A stretch of 64,000 nt of DNA from Peptoniphilus equinus (GTDB lineage: Bacteria; Bacillota; Clostridia; Tissierellales; Peptoniphilaceae): assembly GCF_027921445.1 (NCBI RefSeq), contig NZ_CP115667.1, positions 1,116,001 to 1,180,000 on the forward strand. The letters run 5' to 3'. The notes beneath the pieces were generated by a model. That model searched no databases and was not told the origin of the DNA. It was given only the letters and a program-made list of their open reading frames with translations. A program made the position numbers and the translations under genes. Positions 24,449 to 33,477 of the stretch are shown here, one piece after another (the first letter of the stretch is position 1; each line of letters opens with the position of its first letter).

Positions 24449-25089
24449 TTATAACCAACTCCAAATACCGTTTCTATTGGGTCATAAGGTTTTAATTTAT
24501 TTCTTATCCTAGAAATATTGACGCTCAGTGTATTTTGATCAATAAATTCATCATCTATTCCCCAAACAAAATCAAATAGTAATTCCTTAGTAATAACCTG
24601 AGACTTGTTTTTTATCAGGTAGTACAAAATTTTTGTCTCTGTTCTTGTGAGATCTATATTTTTATTATCTACATAGAAATTACTTTCATTGAAATTAAAG
24701 TCTAAACCCTCTTTCTTGTAAAGATTTAAATCACTAGACACTATTTTTTCAAAGGCTCTTTTTATCTTTGCTTCTAGGATTCCTAAAGAAAAAGGCTTGG
24801 TTAAATAGTCGTCTGCCCCTAAATTTATAGCTGAAATGATATATGCTTCAAGATCTATGGCAGATAAAACTATAATGGGAATTGATGAAGTTTCTCTGAT
24901 ATATTTTATTATTTCAAGACCATCTCCATCTGGTAAGTTCATATCGAGTAAAATCAAATCCGCATCATCAATAAAATTTTTAGCTTCACTAATTGTGCTT
25001 ACAGAGAAAACCTCATATTCTTTATCTAGAGCTATAGAAAGTCCTTTATTTAAATTTTTATCATCTTCAATGATAAGTATCTTTTTCAA
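24436..25089 (-). CDS. OmpR/PhoB-family response regulator
   Basis: 217 residues. The receiver domain (1-115) has the acidic pair Glu8-Asp9/10, phospho-acceptor Asp49 ('LILLDMNLP') and the conserved Lys in 'YLTKPF' near 98. The C-terminal winged helix (125-217) shows 'LTRTETKILYYLIKNKS' and the recognition region 'QNTLSVNISRIRNKL', ending 'VFGVGYKWQF'. It pairs with the kinase downstream and presumably activates the transporter genes that follow. It is the first gene of the island from its right-hand side. Confidence 0.93.
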   Translation of the reverse strand: MKKILIIEDDKNLNKGLSIALDKEYEVFSVSTISEAKNFIDDADLILLDMNLPDGDGLEIIKYIRETSSIPIIVLSAIDLEAYIISAINLGADDYLTKPFSLGILEAKIKRAFEKIVSSDLNLYKKEGLDFNFNESNFYVDNKNIDLTRTETKILYYLIKNKSQVITKELLFDFVWGIDDEFIDQNTLSVNISRIRNKLKPYDPIETVFGVGYKWQF

Positions 25090-25222
25090 CGAAATATTCT
25101 CCCTTCCTTACAGCTTAAAATGTATTTCCTCGTTTTATTCTTTCTTCTATATATCTATCAGCAGTATTTGTTATTATTCTTCTCTTGACTATTCTACTTA
25201 TCTTAAAAGCTTTGAATGATAA

Positions 25223-26488
25223 TTATTTGATTTTCTCAAGAAGAGCTATTGATTCTGAATGGACGCTATGGCAGAACATATCTACCGGCACCACTTCCGT
25301 CACGCTATAACCTTTCAACAGAGCGATGTCTCTGGCTTGCGTGGCGGGATTGCAAGAGATGTAGACAATCCGTTCAGCTTGAAGCTCGTTGAGTTTTGCC
25401 ACCACCGACGCCTTCAGTCCCCCTCGTGGCGGATCTACCATCACTTTATTCACACCTTGGTCACGGTCTATCAAGGCATCTATAGTATCTTCCACAGCTC
25501 CTGAAATAAAGTGAAGGTTGTCATACCCAGCAGCGGCAGCATTCTCTCGTGCGTCATCGACCGCTGCACTGACTATTTCCACACCGGTGACGGACTTGGC
25601 GTTGTGCATCAAAAGCGACAATGTACCTATGCCGCTGTAGAGATCCAAAATGGCATCCTCCTGCTGCACATCCATCAACGCCACGGCGGTTTTGTAAAGA
25701 TTCTCGGTACTCTTTCGATTCACTTGAAAAAATGACGCCGGCGACAGATAAAAAGTATGTCCTCCCAGCTGTTCTTCCAGACGATCCACGCCGTAGAGCT
25801 TGACGAAGTCCTTACCGTAACGAAATTTTGAATTCTTTCTCACATTGCTGTACAGAGAGACCATGGCGGTATCCAAGAGCGAACTTAACACGTTGTTGAG
25901 CTTGGTGATATGGTTTGGTGTAATCAGCACCACCATTACCTCGCCTTTGTAGTTAGCACGAAGAATGACTTCCTCCACGCTGTTAAGGCCGTTCCACCGA
26001 GCCAGAATGGGAATGACGGTATTGATGGCCGGTTCGGCAATGGCGCAGTGTCTAATAGGCACAACATCCTTGGTACCTTTGCCGTAATAACCTAAAATGC
26101 CGTCTCGAACTTTCAGTTGAATATGATTGCGATAAAAGTACGGCTCTTTAATTCCCAGTGTGTCCCGCACCGACAGCACCTCGCCGCCAATGTGATAGAG
26201 TGCTCGCTGTACTTTATCCCGCTTAAATTCCAACTGCCGCCGATAGAGGAGATTTTGCATATCACAACCGCCGCATTGATAAAAGTACGGACATTTGGCA
26301 TGCACGCGATGAATCGACGGCGTGATGATCTCATCGGCCACAACCACATCAAAGTTCTTCTTTGACTCACGGAGATGTCCCCGCACCGTATCGCCTAAAA
26401 CGACAGGCCCTTCGATAAAAACAGATTTCCCGTCCACACGTCCGAACCCTCGTCCTCTGTGATCATAATCGGTAATTTTAATGTCCAT
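25223..26488 (-). CDS. rlmD: 23S rRNA (uracil-5-)-methyltransferase RlmD/RumA-like
   Basis: 421 residues. An N-terminal TRAM domain (1-55, 'DYDHRGRGFGRVDGKSVFIEG') is followed by a [4Fe-4S] site with 'CPYFYQCGGCDMQ' near 66-78, the SAM-binding core 'ILDLYSGIGTLSL' near 285, 'VDPPRGG' near 350 and the catalytic Cys in 'YISCNPATQARD' near 378. It methylates C5 of a uridine in 23S rRNA, although RlmC/RlmCD specificity cannot be excluded. It is the last gene of the topB-orf-cvfB-rlmD operon, with an 11-base overlap with cvfB. Its stop codon marks the border between core DNA and the AT-rich island. The 3' end of this gene is a known hot spot for mobile element insertion. Confidence 0.92.
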   Translation of the reverse strand: MDIKITDYDHRGRGFGRVDGKSVFIEGPVVLGDTVRGHLRESKKNFDVVVADEIITPSIHRVHAKCPYFYQCGGCDMQNLLYRRQLEFKRDKVQRALYHIGGEVLSVRDTLGIKEPYFYRNHIQLKVRDGILGYYGKGTKDVVPIRHCAIAEPAINTVIPILARWNGLNSVEEVILRANYKGEVMVVLITPNHITKLNNVLSSLLDTAMVSLYSNVRKNSKFRYGKDFVKLYGVDRLEEQLGGHTFYLSPASFFQVNRKSTENLYKTAVALMDVQQEDAILDLYSGIGTLSLLMHNAKSVTGVEIVSAAVDDARENAAAAGYDNLHFISGAVEDTIDALIDRDQGVNKVMVDPPRGGLKASVVAKLNELQAERIVYISCNPATQARDIALLKGYSVTEVVPVDMFCHSVHSESIALLEKIK

Positions 26489-27293
26489 GGTGCTTCAACT
26501 CAATTTTATTGGGATAGAGATTGATTTTCTTTGCTTTATACAAAGCACCTTCTGCCCGTTTAAAGGCCGATTTGGAAAGACCGGTGATGTCTTTGATGAG
26601 GTCCGGATCACTCTTATCTCCCAGCGGTAACACGCCGCCGTTGTCCTCAATGAGTTCAAGAAGAAGATCCGCATCGGCGTGCATTTGCTTATAGGCTTTT
26701 TCTCTAAGGGTCAAAGTAATGCGCCCGTCTTTGACTATACGACTGATGCGCGCCTCCACTTCTTCCCCGATGGTGAGAATCCCCTTGACTTCTTCCTTGA
26801 GCACCAGACCGTCATACTTATTGTAGATGGCAACGTGAGCGCCGCGACCGTCAATTTGATAGACAGTTCCCTTTACCATGTCATTTACGGCGAAGTGACC
26901 GTTGTTTTTTAGCAGCTTTTCTTTGATGTCCATGGAGACGCAAAGCCGATCGGAACGATCAATATAAAGGGTCATCAAATAGGCCTGACCCACTTCAATG
27001 CGTCCCACCCGCTCTTGATAAGGCAGAAAAATATCCTTGTCGAGGCCGATGTTGACAAAGTATCCGGCACCAGTTTTATCCACCACGGTGAGTTTTTGAA
27101 CTTCGCCGATTTCCAAAAAAGGTCGTTCCAAGGTGGCGACTCGGCGATCTTTGCCGCAATCGTAGACAAAGGCGCTCACATTGTCGCCGACAGGTAGGTT
27201 GCGCTCTTCTCGCAATTCAATGGTCTCGTTGCCGTCGGAGAGCACTACGGGTTTGGTTTTTACCACGGTAAGTTGATGTCGTCCTAATTTCAT
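26478..27293 (-). CDS. cvfB: CvfB-like S1 RNA-binding protein
   Basis: 271 residues with repeated S1/OB modules (about 1-60, 70-130 'GAGYFVNIGLDKDIFLPY', 140-205 'VKGTVYQIDGRGAHVAIYNKYDGLV') and a C-terminal winged helix (about 215-271, 'DPDLIKDITGLSKSAFKRAEGALYKAKKI'). This layout is that of CvfB/YitL proteins, RNA-binding factors influencing virulence and translation in Firmicutes. It overlaps the gene upstream by 4 bases and rlmD downstream by 11. RNA targets are not known. Confidence 0.88.
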   Translation of the reverse strand: MKLGRHQLTVVKTKPVVLSDGNETIELREERNLPVGDNVSAFVYDCGKDRRVATLERPFLEIGEVQKLTVVDKTGAGYFVNIGLDKDIFLPYQERVGRIEVGQAYLMTLYIDRSDRLCVSMDIKEKLLKNNGHFAVNDMVKGTVYQIDGRGAHVAIYNKYDGLVLKEEVKGILTIGEEVEARISRIVKDGRITLTLREKAYKQMHADADLLLELIEDNGGVLPLGDKSDPDLIKDITGLSKSAFKRAEGALYKAKKINLYPNKIELKHHGH

Positions 27294-27760
27294 AGATTGG
27301 ATTCTCGCTTTCTGTGTATATAGTCTGCAATAACGGGATAAATGGCAAGGGGTTTTAAGGCGTCTACAGCCAAGGTGTAAAAGCTGTCATGGACAGCGAG
27401 CTCCGCCATCACTCTAATAGCGCCTTGCACCGGCTCTAAATTATACAGTTTGGTCAAGTAGATACCGAAACGGACGCCTTCTACCGTGTTGCCATCTCGC
27501 ATGAGAAGAATGGAGAGGCCGCGGAGTTTCGACTCGTCAAACGTCTCGAGACCCAACACCCTGTCGATAAACAACGGCCACACCGTATCGGCGCGATGAC
27601 ATTTAAAATACGCTTCAAAGTCGGTGACGGCCTGCTGATTTCGGCAATAATAGGCGTGCAGCGCGCTCATAAGCACATCGGTGTCCTTGGCGTCGTCATT
27701 CGATTCAAAAGCTTTTAAATCGGCTTTCGGATTTTCCAGAATGCTATCAAAGACGCTCAT
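27290..27760 (-). CDS. Conserved-position hypothetical protein, 156 aa
   Basis: Helical cytosolic protein without membrane segments or recognised motifs ('ALHAYYCRNQQAVTDFEAYFK', 'IYLTKLYNLEPVQGAIRVMAEL'). The repeating helix pairs could be TPR-like. It is coupled on both sides: ATGA overlap with topB upstream and with cvfB downstream, so it is a genuine operon member. Codon use matches the surrounding core genes. No function can be given. Confidence 0.7.
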   Translation of the reverse strand: MSVFDSILENPKADLKAFESNDDAKDTDVLMSALHAYYCRNQQAVTDFEAYFKCHRADTVWPLFIDRVLGLETFDESKLRGLSILLMRDGNTVEGVRFGIYLTKLYNLEPVQGAIRVMAELAVHDSFYTLAVDALKPLAIYPVIADYIHRKRESNL

Positions 27761-29811
27761 AGTTCCAATCCTTTCAACAAATCGCCCAGACTGTTTCCAA
27801 TGTCACTGTTTTGATTGCTTAAATATTTTTTTACTTCCTGTTTCTTTGGTTGCTTTCGCTTTTGTTCAAATTTCTTTTCCATGGCTGCTTTGGATATACG
27901 ATAACCACAAGTGTCACAGACGTACATTTGGGACTTCATATCCAATTTCAGCCGTTTGTGACACTCAGGACACTTGGACTTGGTCATGACACTTAGCGTC
28001 TGTGTACCGTTACACTCAGGATCCTGACACTTCAACACGTCTCGGTCTTTATTGTGAATATGAACCATGAGTTTGCCGCATACCGGACATCGGGTAGAGG
28101 TTAGGTTCTCATGGCGATACACTTTGTTGGACTTAAAAATGGCTTCGGTATTGTCTTTCGTACTGTCGATAATCTGTGCATCAAAGATCTTAGCGTCCAG
28201 TTCCCCACGTTCAATGGCAGTGAGTTCCTGTTCCCACTTGGCCGTGAGCTTTGGACTTTTCAAACTCTCAGGCACCAGTTCCAACAGCTGACGCCCCTTG
28301 CCGGTGGTGCGGATAGCTCCGTGTTGCGCCTCAATAACGCCGGACTTAAAGAGCTTATCAATAATATCCGCCCGGGTAGCTACCGTGCCGATGCCTCCCG
28401 TCTCTTTTAACACCGCTTTATCCGTATCACTCAGACCGCCGATTTTAAACGGCGACTCCATCGCAAGAAGTAGCGTCCCCTCGGTAAAGTAAGCCGGCGG
28501 CTTGGATGTGTGTTCATGAACAGTAACGGTATAGTCCAAGGTTCCAGCTTTTACCATCTCGCTACTTACCGCTTTAAAGGTTCGTCCGCCCAGTGTCGCC
28601 GTAATATCATACTGCAACTCCACAACCGGCGGCTTGAGCTGTGATAAAAATCGTGTGATTACCATATCCGCAATTTTGTATTCATCATCGGATAACTCAT
28701 CTAAATGCAGCGCCTTTTCCGTCGGAATAATGGCGTGATGGTCGGAGACTTTACTGTCGTCCACAAATCGCCCTGTCCCATGAATACCTGCTCGTTGAAT
28801 GGCAAGAATAGCCTGACGGTACTGAGGCTCGTTAATCGCCTTGAGCCTCTCGCCAAGGGTCGGCACGATATCCTCAGTCAAGTACTGAGAATCGGTGCGA
28901 GGATAGGTTAAGATTTTATGCTGTTCATAGAGAGCTTGCATAATGCCAAGTGTCTTTTTTGCTGAAAACCCAAAGGCATTGTAGGCTTCGGATTGAAGAT
29001 GAGTCAGATCATAGAGAGGTTTCGGATAGTGGATCTTTTCTTTTGCCACCTGATCTTGGATGACCAGCGGCCCCTTCAAGGCCTCTTTGGCCTTTTGCGC
29101 ATCGTGTGCTGTGGCAAAAACCCGAGCGGGTACTTCCTTAAAGTTCAGTTGACTCGCCACAGTGAGGGAATAGCTCGTTTGAGGTTGAAAGTTGGCAACG
29201 GCAAGTTCTCGTTCCCGGACTAAATTCAACGTCGGCGTCTGCACACGTCCGGCATTGAGCCCGGCGCCGTAGTGGACCGTGAGGGCACGACTGGCATTGA
29301 TCCCCACAATCCAATCGGCAACCGATCGGCTCATCCCTGCACGGTAAAGGCCCTCTGTTGACGTACCGTCGCGTAAATGGGCAAACCCTTCACGAATCGC
29401 TTTGTCAGTCACTGAAGAAATCCAAAGTCGTTTCAACGGTTTCCTCACTCCTGCCATCTTCAAAATCAGCCGTGCCACCAATTCGCCTTCTCTGCCTGCA
29501 TCGGTTGCAATGACGACCTCGGTCACGTCCTCCCGCTTCAGTTGGGACTTGACAATATTAAACTGGCTCTTCGCTGTCGGAATCACTTGAAGCTTCATGG
29601 TCTGAGGAATGATAGGCAAATCCTCCTTGCGCCACTTCTTAAAGCGCTCGTCGTAGCGCTCCGGCGGTGCGAGCTCCACCAAATGACCCAGCGCCCACGT
29701 CACAATCATCGTGCTGTTTTCCAAGTAGCCCTTCTTTTCCTTTGTCACGCCGAGCACACGGGCAATATCCCGAGCTACCGAGGGTTTTTCTGCAAGTATT
29801 AACGTCTTCAT
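27757..29811 (-). CDS. topB: DNA topoisomerase III
   Basis: 684 residues from ATG 29811 ('MKTLILAEKPSVARDI'), selected for GGAGG 6 bases before it; the open frame upstream is longer by 19 codons. The TOPRIM domain (1-150) has 'LAEKPS' and 'IATDAGREGELVARLI' with the catalytic acidic residues. The type IA core includes the active-site Tyr in 'ILTYPRTDSQYL' near residue 300. The C terminus has zinc-knuckle cysteines ('CPVCGKLMVH', 'CPECHKRL', 'CDTCGYRISK'). It decatenates and relaxes DNA through single-strand passage. It is the first gene of the operon ending in rlmD and diverges from the phosphoesterase gene at 29898. Confidence 0.93.
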   Translation of the reverse strand: MKTLILAEKPSVARDIARVLGVTKEKKGYLENSTMIVTWALGHLVELAPPERYDERFKKWRKEDLPIIPQTMKLQVIPTAKSQFNIVKSQLKREDVTEVVIATDAGREGELVARLILKMAGVRKPLKRLWISSVTDKAIREGFAHLRDGTSTEGLYRAGMSRSVADWIVGINASRALTVHYGAGLNAGRVQTPTLNLVRERELAVANFQPQTSYSLTVASQLNFKEVPARVFATAHDAQKAKEALKGPLVIQDQVAKEKIHYPKPLYDLTHLQSEAYNAFGFSAKKTLGIMQALYEQHKILTYPRTDSQYLTEDIVPTLGERLKAINEPQYRQAILAIQRAGIHGTGRFVDDSKVSDHHAIIPTEKALHLDELSDDEYKIADMVITRFLSQLKPPVVELQYDITATLGGRTFKAVSSEMVKAGTLDYTVTVHEHTSKPPAYFTEGTLLLAMESPFKIGGLSDTDKAVLKETGGIGTVATRADIIDKLFKSGVIEAQHGAIRTTGKGRQLLELVPESLKSPKLTAKWEQELTAIERGELDAKIFDAQIIDSTKDNTEAIFKSNKVYRHENLTSTRCPVCGKLMVHIHNKDRDVLKCQDPECNGTQTLSVMTKSKCPECHKRLKLDMKSQMYVCDTCGYRISKAAMEKKFEQKRKQPKKQEVKKYLSNQNSDIGNSLGDLLKGLEL

Positions 29812-29897
29812 ACAACCTCCTTGTTGTATTGTACCATAGGTAAGGCCTCGACTTTTAAATTGGTGCATTATATGCTAAATTATTTCCAGGAGATACT

Positions 29898-31388
29898 ATG
29901 AAAATTTTTGCAACCACCGACATTCACGGTCAACTTTACCCTTACAATTATAAAACACTGACGCCCCATGATGCCTCTTTGTGTCACGTAGCGACCATAC
30001 TAAACCACTTTAAAGAGCCTTCTTCCCTTCTGGTGGATAACGGCGATCTCATTGTAGGCAATTTCGCGGAAAATTTCATCGGCTCGGAAAACCCCGCAGT
30101 CCGTGCCTTTAATGCCATGAGCTATGACATATGGAACATGGGCAACCATGAATTCAACTTCTCATTAAAGGACCTTGCCGCCACCACAGAAGCATTTCAC
30201 GGCACCGCCATGATTTTAAATATCCAGGGCTCTCGTGACTTTGTCCCCTATAAAATTGTAGAAAGAGAAGGTCTGCGCCTTTGCTTTATCGGACTGTGCA
30301 CCACCATGGTGAACTCCTTTAAAGATAGCCTGCGAGATTTTCATCTCACAGATCCTGTTGCGGCACTCAATCAACTCATGCCTCAACTGGAGAGCAGCGT
30401 CGATGTCTTTATCGGTTTATTTCACAACGGACTCTATAATGAAAATGCCATGCCGAACACCGGTGTGTGGGACATTTTAGAAAACATCGACGTCCCCTTC
30501 GATGTGGTCATTGCAGGCCATACCCATGAAGCCATCAGCTCCCTATATATCGGCAACACCCTGGTGACTCAACCGGGAGCGTATGGCCACTCGGTGGCTA
30601 TGATTGAGCTGGACCGTGTGAATGGCAAACTTGAGAAGTCTGCACGACTCATTTACAGCAGAGACTATGCGCCGGATCCGAACCTTATGACCATCATTGA
30701 GCCTTATCACAAAGAAATTTTACAGCGCATTTCCAAGGTCATCGGCCATCTGCAAAACTTTGACGGCGTCTACAACTACGATTTGGAAGACGGCCCGCTC
30801 ATCCATCTGATGACCGATATCTTTCGAGCTTACTACCCTGCCGACGTCGTTGCCTTTCAACTGGACTTTGCCATTCCCACACTCACCGACGGCCCGCTCA
30901 CCCGGTCTCAATTTGCTGAAATCTACACCTATACCGGCGGCGAAGTGAGCATCTATGATATTACCGGCGCGGATCTTATGGAATATATGAAGTGGTCCTA
31001 TCGCTACTTCACCTACAACGACGGCAAACTCAGCGTCTCCAAACACCGTCGAAACTTTAAGTACAAGACCCTGGACCTCTTTGGCAACATTCACTTTGAA
31101 TTCAATATTAAAACGGGCGGCATTTCCTCGCTTCGCACGGCATCGGGGCACGACATCCTCCCTAATGATCGCCTTACCATCGCCATGAATTCTTATCGAA
31201 TGAATTATCTGACCAGTGAGCGAGGTCCGCTTCACGGCAGAGTCTTTGAGAAGCGTCATACATCGACGGCAGAGCCGCTTCACGGCTTCTACGGCAGTAT
31301 TCGTACGCTTGCGGAGCAGTATCTTGCCTCCCTGCCGAATGCAACCTACACCTATGACGGGACGCTGAACTTTACCATTCACTATTAA
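29898..31388 (+). CDS. 5'-nucleotidase/2',3'-cyclic phosphodiesterase-like metallophosphoesterase
   Basis: 496 residues. The calcineurin-like domain (1-240) has metal-binding motifs 'TTDIHGQLYP' near 6, 'DNGDLI' near 47, 'MGNHEFN' near 81, 'LFHNGL' and 'AGHTHEAI' near 212. The C-terminal 5'-nucleotidase substrate-binding domain (about 290-496) is present in reduced form. No signal peptide is visible, so unlike the periplasmic UshA type it seems cytosolic. Substrate unknown (nucleotides or sugar phosphates). It has its own SD (AGGAGA) and ends at a shared bidirectional terminator. Confidence 0.88.
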   Translation: MKIFATTDIHGQLYPYNYKTLTPHDASLCHVATILNHFKEPSSLLVDNGDLIVGNFAENFIGSENPAVRAFNAMSYDIWNMGNHEFNFSLKDLAATTEAFHGTAMILNIQGSRDFVPYKIVEREGLRLCFIGLCTTMVNSFKDSLRDFHLTDPVAALNQLMPQLESSVDVFIGLFHNGLYNENAMPNTGVWDILENIDVPFDVVIAGHTHEAISSLYIGNTLVTQPGAYGHSVAMIELDRVNGKLEKSARLIYSRDYAPDPNLMTIIEPYHKEILQRISKVIGHLQNFDGVYNYDLEDGPLIHLMTDIFRAYYPADVVAFQLDFAIPTLTDGPLTRSQFAEIYTYTGGEVSIYDITGADLMEYMKWSYRYFTYNDGKLSVSKHRRNFKYKTLDLFGNIHFEFNIKTGGISSLRTASGHDILPNDRLTIAMNSYRMNYLTSERGPLHGRVFEKRHTSTAEPLHGFYGSIRTLAEQYLASLPNATYTYDGTLNFTIHY

Positions 31389-31400
31389 CAACGCTATACA

Positions 31401-31430
31401 AAAAAGGTAGTGGCCATCCACTACCTTTTT
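31401..31430. terminator. Bidirectional terminator
   Basis: AAAAAGGTAGTGG and CCACTACCTTTTT form a 13-bp perfect stem with a 4-base loop, with A- and T-tracts on each side. It serves the plus-strand phosphoesterase gene ending at 31388 and the convergent minus-strand vanW gene ending at 31458. Confidence 0.9.
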
Positions 31431-31457
31431 TGTATGCACATTTACTGTGACTTGAGC

Positions 31458-32837
31458 TCACTTCGATTTTGCAAGCATTTCGTCATCATCACGCTCACCC
31501 GTACCGACCAACACCACACGATCTTTCGGAATATAATTTGAGGTGGCAATTTTCACCGTCTCAGACTCACCGTCTTTAGTGATTGTTTTATAGGTGGCAT
31601 AAACATAGCCTTTTTTACCCCTTGATTCCACCTTTTCATCGCCTTCATCAAGCTTGGAGGTATATTGGGTCAGGGTGTCGGGTTCCTGCACACTGACGAG
31701 CTTTGATGCAATAGTCACATCATAATCACGATCGGCACCGTGGCCGAAGACTTGAAAATGAAGCGTGTTACCATCTGCTTGAGCTTTGAGATAGATATTG
31801 TGATTGGTGTTGTTGGTAAATTTTAAATCCTTATAGCCTTCCACGACTGCGGCATCGGTGCCCGGATCGACGTAGGCAATTGGACGGGAATGGTTGTAAC
31901 GCTCATCAATTTGGAGGTCCGCCAAAATGAGGGCGTTGTACAGCGTGCTGGAGACTTGACAGATGCCACCGCCGACTCCTTGTTCCAGCTCGCCATTCAC
32001 AAGCACGCCGGCACTTTCAAAGCCGTTGTCTGCCGTGATACCGCCGACAGTATCGAGAAAGGACACGTTCTCGCCGGGTTTGACCACCATGTGATTAAAA
32101 AAGTTTGAACCGAGAGCCACGTTGGCTTTTCTGCCTTTAGCAGAGGTGTGGTAATCGGTAGTAAACTCCCCTAAGAGCGCATCGATATCGGTAAAGGCCT
32201 CCTCCGTAATCTCAGGGTAAATCGGATTGATAAGAAGATTGACCGGCTCATTTTTTTTCACATTGTCGAGAATTTTCTTACGTGCGTCATCGGCATTGAG
32301 ATAACGCCCTGCTGCCGGAGTGACTTTTTGAACCTCGCCACTGTCAGTAATGAGAACATCGGCGTTTCGAGCGGCAACATAGTACCGTGTCGCCAAATGG
32401 TTAATCGCATCATTTAACAGCTTGGAATCCAAACCATCAGCCAAATCGATAGTTTTAGGAATAAACGGTGTAATCAACGCCACATAATTGACCACGCCGG
32501 ACTCGGTACGTCCAACGGCATACGCTCGCTCTACCGTCTTGTCGATGTCCACCTTATAACCCAGATCTTCATAGGGAATGGTATAGGTCGTATCATCCAG
32601 TACAAAACTCATGACCTGGGTCTTCACACTTTCTGCCGTGGCCTGTTTTAAACGTGCCTCAGCCTCATCTTTTGTCAAACCTGAAAGATTCAGCTCACCG
32701 ATGTACACACCGTCGTGGATGGTAGTTTTTGGAAGCACGTGACTATAGTAGACAAAACTGCCTGCAAAAAGCGCCACCAGTGCCGTCACGACGAGAATAA
32801 TTTTATTTTTGTGCTGTTCCGCCCATGAACTATTCAT
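31458..32837 (-). CDS. VanW family protein with peptidoglycan-binding-like domain
   Basis: 459 residues. The N-terminal signal/anchor helix lies at about 11-31 ('KIILVVTALVALFAGSFVYYSH'). Two PG_binding_4-like modules (40-200; 'TKDEAEARL' and 'TTYTIPYEDLGY') precede the VanW domain at about 225-350 ('NVALGSNFFNHMVVKPGENVSF', 'EQGVGGGICQVSSTLYNAL', 'NHSRPIAYVDPG'). A G5-like segment follows (375-445). VanW proteins are cell-surface factors of unclear function linked with vancomycin resistance clusters and peptidoglycan. It is translationally coupled to nth (8-base overlap) and is the last cistron of the DUF503-nth-vanW operon. Confidence 0.9.
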   Translation of the reverse strand: MNSSWAEQHKNKIILVVTALVALFAGSFVYYSHVLPKTTIHDGVYIGELNLSGLTKDEAEARLKQATAESVKTQVMSFVLDDTTYTIPYEDLGYKVDIDKTVERAYAVGRTESGVVNYVALITPFIPKTIDLADGLDSKLLNDAINHLATRYYVAARNADVLITDSGEVQKVTPAAGRYLNADDARKKILDNVKKNEPVNLLINPIYPEITEEAFTDIDALLGEFTTDYHTSAKGRKANVALGSNFFNHMVVKPGENVSFLDTVGGITADNGFESAGVLVNGELEQGVGGGICQVSSTLYNALILADLQIDERYNHSRPIAYVDPGTDAAVVEGYKDLKFTNNTNHNIYLKAQADGNTLHFQVFGHGADRDYDVTIASKLVSVQEPDTLTQYTSKLDEGDEKVESRGKKGYVYATYKTITKDGESETVKIATSNYIPKDRVVLVGTGERDDDEMLAKSK

Positions 32838-33477
32838 GCGCCCTCCTATAGTGATAACAGTAGTGAGTGATGGTACAATCTTCGCAATGTGGTTTGCGAG
32901 CTGTACAAATTCGCCGCCCGTGAAAGATCAGCGTGTGATGAGCCTGTGTCCATCGGGATTTGTCAATTTTTTGCTCCAACTTTGCCTCAATTTTAAGTGG
33001 ATCCTTTTCATCACAAAATCCGATGCGATTAGCGAGCCGTCCCACATGCGTATCTACAGCAATAGCCGGCACACCGAAACAATTGGACGCCACAACATTG
33101 GCCGTCTTCTTCCCTACTCCGGCAAGAGTGGTAAGTTCCTCAATGGTCTGAGGTACTTCGCCGCCGTAACTTGTGATGATGGACGCCGAGGCATTTAAAA
33201 TATTGGCTGCCTTGTTATTATAAAAGCCGCACGTGCGTATCAGTTCCTTCAGCCGGCTCTCTCCCAAAGCCACCATGGCCTCAGGCGTATCAGCTTCGGC
33301 AAACAGCGCCGGTGTCACCTGATTTACTCGCACATCAGTGCATTGGGCCGAGAGAATAGTCGCCACTAACAGCTCATAGGGCGTGTTATGATTTAATTCA
33401 CAGTGCGCGTCCGGATGAAGGACTTCTAAAAGGTCCAGCACCTCTGCCGCCTGTTGCTTCGTTAAAATTCGTCGCAT
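32830..33477 (-). CDS. nth: Endonuclease III
   Basis: 215 residues. A helix-hairpin-helix 'TLAGVGKKTANVV' near 110-122 carries the catalytic Lys in 'VGKKTA', and the catalytic Asp is in 'VDTHVGRL' near 139. The C-terminal [4Fe-4S] cluster is 'CTARKPHCEDCTITHYC' (C-x6-C-x2-C-x5-C). It is a bifunctional DNA glycosylase/AP lyase that removes oxidised pyrimidines in base-excision repair. The start overlaps the DUF503 stop by one base. Confidence 0.95.
   Translation of the reverse strand: MRRILTKQQAAEVLDLLEVLHPDAHCELNHNTPYELLVATILSAQCTDVRVNQVTPALFAEADTPEAMVALGESRLKELIRTCGFYNNKAANILNASASIITSYGGEVPQTIEELTTLAGVGKKTANVVASNCFGVPAIAVDTHVGRLANRIGFCDEKDPLKIEAKLEQKIDKSRWTQAHHTLIFHGRRICTARKPHCEDCTITHYCYHYRRAHE

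Larger units (their letters stand above)
16262..25200. other. AT-rich ABC transporter/two-component island
   Basis: All ten coding units and relics here are on the minus strand. They comprise a two-component system, two complete ATPase-permease pairs, two near-identical small membrane protein genes and two decayed genes. The composition matches region 1-16 kb and contrasts sharply with rlmD and everything to its right, so the island was probably acquired. It ends at about 25.2 kb, just beyond the stop codon of rlmD. Overall it resembles antimicrobial peptide/lantibiotic detoxification loci of the Bce/Vra type. The function is inferred. Confidence 0.65.

Noticed and set aside
30720-31439. 239-codon minus-strand frame opposite the phosphoesterase gene
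   Set aside because: Begins inside the bidirectional terminator region and mirrors the nucleotidase domain; not a gene.
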